Source of the DNA: Aspidapion aeneum
Taxonomy: Eukaryota; Arthropoda; Insecta; Coleoptera; Brentidae
Direction of reading: 5' to 3'
Assembly: GCA_963576565.1 (NCBI GenBank)
Contig: OY755038.1
Span: 204,511,013-204,575,012 of the forward strand
Length of the DNA stretch: 64,000 nucleotides
Part shown: positions 56,251-64,000 of the stretch, in pieces
Position numbering within the stretch: the stretch's first letter is position 1
Layout of the letters: each line of letters starts with the position of its first letter
Made by a program: the position numbers and the translations under genes
The notes under the pieces: generated by a model
Databases searched by the model: none
The model's input: only the letters and a program-made list of their open reading frames with translations
Told to the model about the DNA's origin: nothing

Positions 56251-57364
56251 GTTTTCTTCGCCGCCCGCTTTTGTTTGGACACCGTAATAAAATAATAGTA
56301 GGTATATGCGGTTTTTACTTTTAATTCCGCGGCAAGATTTTTTAAGCCCGACCGGAAGGACGGCTATAATTTGTTAAGTGATTAAATGGGACTTTAATGC
56401 CAATGTTTATATACTAAAAATAATAATAATCATAAAATAAATAAATAGTACACCACTTACTTCGGTACTCTAGTTTTAGCATGTCAACCCCCGGTATATA
56501 ATAATACAGCGTGCAGTGATAGTTTTCATTTTTTTGGTGAGCTTTGGGCGCGTTGCTATGGTAGATATTAAACAAAAGTCAGTCAGACGCTAACAAACAT
56601 TGAAAAAATGTGCAAAAAATAATATTTATTTCATAACAAATGAATTAAATTTCTTAAAGATTGAACAAACGAGGAACCAAATAATAATTCCTACTTTGAG
56701 ATGGACATTGAAAAGGCCGCCAAAGAAAGCAGCTTTCAGAGTACCGAAAATGATGCAATAAAAAGAATGTAAAAAATTTCACCGAAAAGGTATTCCTGTT
56801 TTTTATCCTGGAGAAGTCTAGAAAGTTAAATTCTTCCTTTATATGAAGGCTATGCCAAAGGACACAATAATAATCGAAACCAACCAAGTCATCAGCAAAG
56901 TACAGTAACTTCTGCCAAGCTGGAAGCAACAGAATAACTGTTATCGTGTATTATGATGGCTTTTTGTTTTTTGTATATTAATAAAATAAAATGATCCAAA
57001 AAACCTATAATTTTTCCTTTATAGTTTTAAAGAAATCACTTTAATTACCTAAGTCCATGAAAAAAGAGATTAAACGTACACTTTTATGCCCTAGAATAAA
57101 TCCAACAATAGTTTTCTATATTTCCTAAAACATGTCAAATAATTTTTGGTTTCTTGCGCTATGTGGGTAAATATTGAAATCATAAAAAACATGGTTTTTA
57201 TTCGACAATCTGAAAAGCATTATTTGAATGGTTTGTTTATTTGGACAGTCTAAATATATATACCGAGTGTGACGGACAGTTATTTACGTAACATTTGTAA
57301 ACCATTTTATTTTTTTAAATACAAAAAAAAGCTACGCTCGTGACAGTGTCAGATTCGTCATATA
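56251..57364. other. Remaining insert inside mariner copy C
   Basis: AT-rich, no supported gene. The 91-codon minus frame at 56654-56929 has no recognisable domain. Confidence 0.4.
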
Positions 57365-58308
57365 ACCAAAAATATTTAGCTGTCGTGTCGCTACCCAAAG
57401 AAGACACTACGTCTTCGTGATGCAGTGACCCTAGGTGGGGTAAAAAACGAATAGTGCGTTGGGTATCTAGATATCTTGTCTATGCACGTCCCAAAACACG
57501 TTTCCGTCACTTTTATAGTATCTGTGCAGTAGCGGTTTGAAACAAACGTGTTTTTGCCGAAAACTATGTGTGACGAAAAACAGAAGCAACGTATCAATCT
57601 CAAATTTCTCGTTAAATTGAAAAAAACTCTGACTGAGTGCTATAAATTGCTGCAAGAGGCCTATGGGGCAATTCTCTATCTCGTGCACGTGTTTTTAAGC
57701 GGTGTAAGCGCTTTAGTGAGGGCCAAGAGACCACTGAAGATGACCAGCGCCCAGGTCGCCCTGTGACTGTGTTAACTCCGGAAACAGTGACCGAGTTAAC
57801 GGGAAAGACTGAATTTGTTCCAGAAGGTCAGACTGTCAACCAGACTTACTTTTTGTCAGTTTTGGCAACACTGCGAGAACAAGTTCGTAAAAAACGGCCC
57901 AACTTGTGGAAGAACAACTCGTGGATTTTGCACCAGGACAATGCACCTGTCCATAACTCACTATCTGTGAAGCAGTATTTTGCCAGTAAGTGCACTCCAG
58001 TGCTCGAACACCGGCCGTACTCACCAGATTTGGCACCGTGCGACTTTTTTTTGTTTCCGAAGATAAAATCTGCTTTGAAAGGGACCCGATTTGAGTCGAT
58101 GGAAGCGGTAAAGCAAAAAACGGCAGAGCTCATAAAGGCGCTCACCAAACAAGACCTCCAGCACTGCTTTAGTCAATGGAAAAAACGTATGGAAAGGTGT
58201 ATGGCGAGAAGAGGGGAGTATATTGAAGGGGAGCATTCGAATGTAGAATAATTTTTATAATAAAACCCTTTTTCGTAACCAGTCTCGTTATTTAATAGCC
58301 AGACCTCG
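57365..58308 (+). pseudogene. mariner copy C (irritans-like group), internally deleted, with right TIR
   Basis: The start codon at 57566 opens MCDEKQKQRINLKFLVKLKK then TLTECYKLLQEAYG (helix-turn-helix). A frameshift follows, with RARVFKRCKRFSEGQETTED and QRPGRPVTV. About 150 residues are then missing, including the first catalytic Asp. The frame resumes at 57763 as FVPEGQTVNQTYF, WILHQDNAPVHNSLSVKQYF (second Asp) and RPYSPDLAPCDFFLFPKIKS (third Asp), to the stop at 58251. The right TIR is at 58280-58308 next to TA. The deletion means no active transposase, but both TIRs remain. Confidence 0.88.
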
Positions 58309-58647
58309 TATACTAAAACCCAACGTTGCTACGTGGAATTAATTTTCTTTAAAAATTGGCTAGGGATAGATTTCTTGTGACAAGTTCTTTTTTATAAATC
58401 TAAAAACTTCAAATTTTTATAAAAGGTAACCCTCCGTTTAAATAGTTAACTCCATCACTTTGAAGGCAATATTTGTATTTTAAAACTTGACAAATCTTTG
58501 GTGACACGTTACCGAATGGACATTTTCATGGATCAAAATTTAAAAAAAAATAAATGCCGACTTTAAGTTGTGTCATAACAGTCAACCGTATTCTTTATAA
58601 TAAAATGTGTCTATCATGTTTAGGCATACAAAACCTATAAATTTCAT
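58309..58647. other. Non-coding stretch
   Basis: No feature recognised. Confidence 0.4.
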
Positions 58648-58783
58648 ACATAAACCTGTGTTCCTAACTCTCGCGGAAAGCTTATTTTCCGCACTTGATT
58701 GCTGCACTTGAACCTACATAAACCTGTGGTCCTAACTCTCGCGGAAAGCTTATTTTCCGCACTTGATTGCTGCACTTAAGCCG
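58648..58783. repeat. Almost perfect 68-bp tandem duplication
   Basis: Unit 58648-58715 repeats at 58716-58783 with about three differences. Each holds the palindrome GCGGAAAGCTTATTTTCCGC and TTGATTGCTGCACTT. Confidence 0.85.
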
Positions 58784-59689
58784 AACCAAACTGCAAACAC
58801 GTACACAAAATCGACACTTTCTGCACTTGTTAAAATAACTATTTCTTGTTTCTGTAATATCAGCACCTCCTTTTTTTAAACTGATGTTTATAAGCAAAAA
58901 TAATTTTTACGAATACATTGTAATTTTTTTCGTAATTTAGATTTATATAAGGTGAGCTAAAAAAAGTTAAGCAGAATTTTTTTTTGGCTGTAGTTTTTAC
59001 CTTTAGTCCGATTTCTGTGGTTTTAATCTCTATCGGAAGCTAATGCTTAAGGCTATGAGAAAATGGCTAAATTTTAAAATCATGCGCCATCTTGGATTTC
59101 ACAGGAACGTCAATTTTGACCAAAAAGTTGGATAGTCTCAAGCCTTGTCTTTCGATGTAGACCAATATCACAAAAATCAAACAAATGACAAAAAACCTAC
59201 AGTTGAAAAAGAATGTACGGTTTTTTTGGCCCACATTATATTACACCGCTTCTTAAAATTAATGTCTTTCTTGTTAAAAATTGCTTTAATTTATGCCTCA
59301 ATAAAACCGAAAACGATTTGGTAACAACTGGCACGGCAACTGTGTTTCGTAACCCTTCTAATGGCCCTTTCAAATTGACCATAAACTCCTTTACAACTAC
59401 AACGCTATACAAACTGCTCTAATAATCCTCGTAGAGCTATAGAGGGATAATGTAGCATCACTTTCATTGACTTTTGAGTAAATAAAGGACAGACCTATAA
59501 TTCCTAAGTTATTCATAACTCTTTTTACATAACTGCAGCACGGCGAAAGGAAGGGTAATGTTTTTCGATTGTTGTATGTATGTAAGTAAATATGTTTGTC
59601 TCGCGCTAGGGGCTAAATGGATGAACCGATTTTGACAAAAACGGTGTACTTGAATTGCTACTTATCCCGAAGGTGCTATAGGTTATATT
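58784..59689. other. Non-coding, repeat-like DNA
   Basis: Near 59610-59640, GATGAACCGATTTTGACAAA and a following GGTGCTATAGG are phrases of a widespread insect dispersed repeat, which may be the left part of the element continuing at 59690. Confidence 0.4.
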
Positions 59690-60235
59690 TTTTTAAACAG
59701 GAATCAACATGGCGGTCTTCAGACGCCATTTTGTCACATGATGTAGGCTTTAAGGCATACAAATTATCTAAATTTCAGGGGATTGCAAATGTCCTCTAAT
59801 TTGCTGTAGGTACTGCTACCACCCATGTCCCCTCCTGTCATTCCCCCCACCCTATTGAAAAACCATATTCGCATAATTTTATCAAATATAGAGCGATTTC
59901 AAAAATTGTTTCTGCATACGCTTTCAGATTTTTTTCCTACACCATTTCACTAGTCCCCCCCCTTCGCCTCTTCCACTCTCCTCCCCGTCATCCTTATTAG
60001 TAATAGTTATAGCTATAGCTTTCAGAAATTTAAAGCGATTTTAAAAGTTCTTTCTGCACACGCTTGAAGACTTTTTTCCAACATCATTTTATTAGTTTCC
60101 CCCTTCCTCTTCCTCTCTTCTCCCCACCCTCTTTATTAGTAATAGTTGCAGCTATACCTTTCACAAATTTAGAGCGACTTCAAAAATTCTTTCGGCATGC
60201 GCTTTAAGATCTCCTCCCTCACCATTTCTCAATGG
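59690..60235 (+). repeat. Dispersed repeat with internal tandem units, copy 2
   Basis: Same family as 43835-44305 (inverted). Here three tandem units of about 143 bp start near 59888, 60030 and 60172, each with GAGCGATTT(C/T)AAAA, TTTCTGCA-ACGCTT and a C-rich CCCCC/TCTTCC tract, ending TTATTAGTAATAGTT. Confidence 0.75.
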
Positions 60236-60367
60236 AAGGTAACACTGTTCGCGTCCGTAGAAAATCAACACGCGCTTTTTGGGTAAAGCTAAATGAATTG
60301 TAAATGCATCGTGCTTTTTATAAGGCTGAATAAGAATTAAACCTAAAAGTTGGAAATAAAAAAAATT

Positions 60368-60613
60368 TTAATAAAAAAAACACCGAACTGCTAAATTTAC
60401 TTGTAACAACTAGTCGCAGTTGGGTACAAAATTACCCAATAAACTGATTCATGAAAATACAAAAGTGTATAATTTCGTAAGTGCGCTTTGGGCATCAAAA
60501 CTAAAAGTTGAAGCATGTCGTACATTATAGGTATACCTATCAATTTTGTACTCAACTGCGACTAGTACTTACAAGTAAATTTAGCAGTTGGGTGTTTTTT
60601 TTATTTTTATTAA
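60368..60613. mobile_element. TIR MITE, 246 bp
   Basis: Inverted ends of about 66 bp: TTAATAAAAAAAACACCGAA, CTGCTAAATTTACTTGTAA, CTAGTCGCAGTTGGGTACAA match the complement of 60540-60613. No ORF. Confidence 0.8.
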
Positions 60614-60654
60614 GTCATTTGTTAACGGATAAATTGGTGATCTTTGGTTTATCA

Positions 60655-60850
60655 CAGTGGCGTATATAAGGGGGGGGGCGCCTGGGGGGCCCGGCCCCCC
60701 CCGAAGCCAAGATTTTTTTAGATGTTTTCCACATATTTTATGAATACAAAAATAAAATAGCATAAAATACGGCCTCAAGGGGCCTCGGGCCCCCCCCCGA
60801 AACTGTCTCGCCCCCCCCCCCTCCGAAACTTTTTTCTATATACGCCACTG
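60655..60850. mobile_element. hAT-like MITE, 196 bp, perfect 8-bp target duplication
   Basis: Starts CAGTGGCGTATATAAGGGGG and ends with the complement of CAGTGGCGTATATAGAAAAA. Perfect 8-bp duplication GTTTATCA (60647-60654 and 60851-60858). Long G and C runs lie inside. The perfect duplication suggests a recent insertion. Confidence 0.9.
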
Positions 60851-61139
60851 GTTTATCATATGGATAACCATTAAATTCCCCATTACGGATTGGTCATTGT
60901 TGGTTATCTGAGGGCATGGCAGTGCCTCGCCAGGTTCGCGCGCCGTAACCATCTTTTCTTGAAACATTTCAGCCGATATTTGACCTACCTAAAACTCTAC
61001 TTCGAAATGAGGTACGAATTTCAAATTTTGCACAGTCGTAGATCTCCATGGAGTTAACAACCACTCCAAGTTTCATGGAATTCCATAAAGTAGTAAAGTA
61101 GTTACGAAATTTCAAAAAACGTCGAAATTGCCACTCACT
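60851..61139. other. Leader of the tandem array to the right
   Basis: Repeat-like unique DNA ending in CACTCACTGACTCACTCACTCA, a 4-bp microsatellite that leads into the array. Confidence 0.45.
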
Positions 61140-62045
61140 GACTCACTCACTCATGTATAGATCATCAATATTCTACTGTACTTCCAGACATGCTACAAAG
61201 CTGAAATTTGGCAGACTGATAGAAATTATGACCAAACCCCTGGAAAAAATCAAAAAACCCCAAAATTTTAATTTACTCTCCACCCCTATACATTTAAAGT
61301 TATGTAAAAGTAGCATCGCCCACTTCCAGAAATGCTAGAGAGTTGAGCTTTGGCAGACTGATAGGAACTATGATAAAACTATAGAAAAAAATTAAAACAC
61401 CCAAAAATTCTAATTTACTTGCCTCCCCTATAAATGTAAAGTTAATTAAAAGTAACATTGCCTACTTCCAGACATGCTAGAGAGCTGAGCTTTGGAAGAC
61501 CGATAGTAACTATGATAAAGTTATAGATCATCAATATTCTACTGTACTTCCAGACACACTACAAAGCTGAAATATGGCAGACTGATAGAAATTATGACCG
61601 AACCCCTGGAAAAAATCAAAAAACCCCAAAATTTTAATTTACTCCCCTCCCCTATACATTTAAAGTTATGTAAAAGTAGCATTGCCCACTTCCAGAAATG
61701 CTAGAGAGTTGAGCTTTGGCAGACTGATAGGAACTATGATAAAACTATAGGAAAAAATTAAAACACCCCAAAATTCTAATTTACTTCCTTCCCCTATAAA
61801 TGTAAAATTATGTAAAAGTAACACTGCCCACTTCCAGAAACGCTAGAGAGCTGAACTTTTTAAGACTGAAAGACAATATGATAAAACTATATGAAAAAAT
61901 TTAAGAACACCAACAATTTAATTTACTTCCCTCTCCTATAAATGTAAATGTGCAGTTTTAGAAATGCCAGAGAGCTGAGCTTTGGAAGGCTGATAGGAAC
62001 TACGATAAAACCATGAAAAAAAATTAAAAAACCTCAAAAATTTAA
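61140..62045. repeat. Tandem array of 141-bp units with higher-order structure
   Basis: CTTCCAGA-ATGCTA(C/G)A followed by GCTGA-(A/C)TTTGGCAGACTGATAG recurs at 61182, 61323, 61466, 61548, 61689, 61830 and, degraded, 61955. Steps are 141, 143, 82, 141, 141 and 125 bp. The block starting TAGATCATCAATATTCTACT at 61156 recurs at 61524, so about 368 bp was duplicated as a unit. Confidence 0.85.
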
Positions 62046-62136
62046 GTAAGGCATTGCAAAAGTTTTGAACAATATTCCGCATATTTTACTACTTTAAAAA
62101 TGAAGTATTATCCAATTTCTTTAAAAAAGAAGTGAA

Positions 62137-62504
62137 ATCATAACAAAAACATTTCATGTAAAAAAAGCCAAGTACGCGAAAGTGGCATTCCGTAAAAAAA
62201 TTGAGATAAAAGTAAATCCAAGTTCTCCAATACAAATTTCAAAATGAAAGGTTCTTACTAGTTTGGAAATATTTTTCTAAACTTGGCTATTACGGCTGTA
62301 AATGCCTCTTAGGCACAGTGCTAAATTGAACATAAAGAAGTTTGGCTATAATAGCAAAGTTTAAAAAAACCTTTCCAAACTAGTAAGAACTTTTCATTTT
62401 GAAATTTGTATTGGAAAACTTGGCTTTACTTTTATCTCAATTCTTTTTACGGAATGCCACTTTCGCGTACTTGGCTTTTTTACATGAAATGTTTTTGTTA
62501 TGAT
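62137..62504. mobile_element. Foldback MITE, 368 bp
   Basis: Arms of about 130 bp (62137-62268 and 62372-62504), more than 90% complementary: ATCATAACAAAAACATTTCA, AGCCAAGTACGCGAAAGTGG, CATTCCGTAAAA, TTCAAAATGAAA, TTCTTACTAGTTTGGA. The loop is about 100 bp and AT-rich. Confidence 0.85.
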
Positions 62505-62687
62505 CTATTATTAGGATCCATACAAAATTGACGATATTTCTTTCTCTTCTGTTATCTATACCAGAAAACTAATGAAAATTTTAGGAAAATTACTCCAGCG
62601 CCAGCAGTTTAGAAACCTCTGATAAAAAGGTTCATTCAACCATTAAAACAAACATAAATATAGGTCACTATGAATCACGGTCGCAGA

Positions 62688-62840
62688 ACAAAGATCGAAA
62701 GACAAAGGATCGAATACAAAAGATCGAAATACAAAAGACCGAAAAACAAAAGATTGAAATAGAAAAGGTCAAAATGACAAAAGATCGAAACCACAAAAAA
62801 TCGAAAATACAGAAGATCGAAGAACAAAAGATCGATTTTA
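62688..62840. repeat. Minisatellite, 16-17 bp unit AAAAGATCGAAATAC (inverse of the 56-kb array)
   Basis: About nine units of ACAAAAGATCGAAAT with variants (GATTGAAAT, GACCGAAA). The complement, GTATTTCGATCTTTT, differs from the 56018-56250 consensus mainly at one C/T position. Confidence 0.8.
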
Positions 62841-62934
62841 CATTTTATTTTGATTTAAATATTTTTTTCTTTTATCCAATTTTTATTCAAGAAAAAAGTC
62901 AAAAATACAAATCAATATTTCCTTGTTTTTTAAA

Positions 62935-63725
62935 TCTATCTATTTAGCTTTCTTCGATCCATCTTTAGACATATGTATCCCGTAATATCTTCCACTCTTC
63001 TCGGTCTGTCGCCGTGTTCATCCATCTAGCTCCTGCATGTTTCTTCAAATCATCTGCACATCTCATTTGAGGTCTTCATCTACTTCTTTTATTTTCCCAC
63101 GGTCTCTAGTTTACAATACAATTTTTCCATCGTTCGTCTTTCTGTTATCACCGGCAAATTGTCATTTTAATTTTGCTACTTTGTAAGTTTCCAGATGTCC
63201 GTCCATAGGTAAGTACACGAATACATTGGTTATACACTTGAGACACTGAGGGTATTTTTTATTTTTTGATATGTAGCTTAATTTACCGAATGCTGCGCAC
63301 GCCAATGTTCCTCGTCTCTTGATTTCAGCCGTTTGGTTTTTTTTAGTTTAATAAATTGTCCGAGGTCCTCTAATTGTTCTATTTTCTCTTGATAGATTAT
63401 CATTTTAGTTTTAGTGCAGTTCATACTTAAGCCTATATTTTTAGCTGCTGTCTCCAGTTCTTCCAGCATTTTTATCAATTGTTCTTTCTTATCTATTATT
63501 AAGGCGATATCATTAGCATATCTTAGGTGGTTTAAATATTGTCGGTTAACTTTAATGCCCATTTCTTCAGAATCTAAGTTTTTAAAAACACCTTGTAGTT
63601 TAGGGGATATTGTGTCACCCTGGCTGACACCTCTTCTTAACCGGATTGGCTTGTTTCCTTCGTGGATTTTGGTTGATGTTGTTGCTTCTTTTCTGTGTTT
63701 TTTAAATACAAACCCTACATTTTAA
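62935..63725 (-). pseudogene. RTE-type LINE fragment, copy C
   Basis: On the minus strand: GVSQGDTISPKL near 63630-63595 (RT motif B), VNRQYLNHLRYANDIALIID near 63555-63495 (motif C, YAND), KNIGLSMNCTKTKMI, and further down the C-terminal tail next to 62950. Same family as the 15- and 35-kb copies. 5' truncated at about 63725. Confidence 0.82.
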
Positions 63726-63756
63726 GTAACCTTGTTTTAACCCACGCTTAAGCGAC

Positions 63757-63897
63757 CTCAAGCCCGGTGCACACCTCTGACTTTCTCGTGCGTGCCCGCG
63801 CACGCGTCACATGACTGTGATAACATTTCATATTGAGATCATGTGACGCGTGAGCAGGCACCCACGAGAAAGTCGTAGGTGGAATCAGGTGTCACGT
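63757..63897. mobile_element. Hairpin MITE, about 140 bp
   Basis: AGGTGTGCACC-like ends surround paired blocks GACTTTCTCGTG(C/G)GTGCC and ACGCGTCACATGA. The loop is about 30 bp (GTGATAACATTTCATATTGA). GC-richer than the surroundings. Confidence 0.7.
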
Positions 63898-63981
63898 AGT
63901 AATAAAGCACCCAGAAAAATGTTTGGCGGATGGGTAATGGCAACATTTTAGGATCTGGGTTAGTCATCGCGCCACAGCACC

Positions 63982-63999
63982 TCCTTGGGTGCGCCACTG
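63982..63999 (-). mobile_element. End of a hAT-like element at the window edge
   Basis: On the minus strand it reads CAGTGGCGCACCCAAGG, the same terminus as at 21338 and 29947. The element would extend to the left, but its other end was not found. Confidence 0.4.
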
Positions 64000-64000
64000 C

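Noticed and set aside
61131..61155. CRISPR-like or regulatory array from the CTCACTGACTCACTCACTCA tract and following repeats
   Set aside because: Units are contiguous 141-bp tandem repeats without unique spacers, in a eukaryotic setting; it is ordinary satellite-type repetition.

Overview
This is a eukaryotic, almost certainly insect, nuclear window. It is AT-rich, has no operon-like layout, and is packed with mariner, hAT, pogo, RTE, Jockey/R1/CR1-type and BEL/Pao remnants of kinds common in insect genomes. I cannot place the order (beetle, hemipteran and others all fit). About two thirds of the sequence is recognisable repeat.

Host gene: one real gene can be assembled, on the minus strand. 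Four exons at 30861-30731, 12230-12112, 8834-8632 and 4506-4319 have consensus splice sites and compatible phases. Joined, they encode three C2H2 zinc fingers followed by a Ser/Thr-rich tail. Finger 1 is made only by splicing across the 18.5-kb intron, and finger 2 only across the 3.3-kb intron. The fingers resemble the TRERF1/ZNF541 type. The 5' part of the gene lies to the right of 30.9 kb, probably outside the window, and the 3' part left of 4.3 kb. Most transposons between 4.5 and 30.7 kb are therefore intronic.

Main discovery: in the largest intron, inserted into the 3' end of a dead mariner copy, lies a 989-bp near-dimer of a 514-bp unit (26150-27138) with a 4-bp target duplication (AGAC). 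Each unit carries a complete type I hammerhead ribozyme (26427-26474 and 26941-26988) with an intact core, stems I-III and a GUC cleavage site. This is the architecture of hammerhead satellites, retrozymes or Penelope-associated repeats, and it predicts a 514-nt self-cleaved, possibly circular RNA.

Layout: 0-0.4 kb, start of a BEL/Pao gag. 2.3-3.7 kb, decayed RTE LINE. 3.8-10.5 kb, hairpin MITEs and TIR elements around the last two exons. 10.9-12.2 kb, LINE pieces with a broken second copy of the zinc-finger exon beside the intact one. 15-16.4 kb, RTE LINE. 20.7-24.2 kb, giant inverted-repeat element with three nested insertions. 25-27.2 kb, mariner plus ribozyme dimer. 31.6-34.1 kb, Tigger-like, TIR and MULE-like elements back to back. 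34.2-36.5 kb, three LINE fragments fused end to end. 40.5-41.7 kb, long palindrome split by a tRNA-derived SINE. 42-42.9 kb, CR1/Jockey-type LINE. 46.7-49.1 kb, minisatellite, hAT MITE and R1/Jockey-type LINE. 50.7-54 kb, two different mariner-superfamily pseudogenes. 54.8-58.3 kb, a third mariner split by 2.4 kb of other DNA. 58.6-64 kb, tandem arrays, MITEs and an RTE LINE. None of the transposase or reverse-transcriptase copies is intact.
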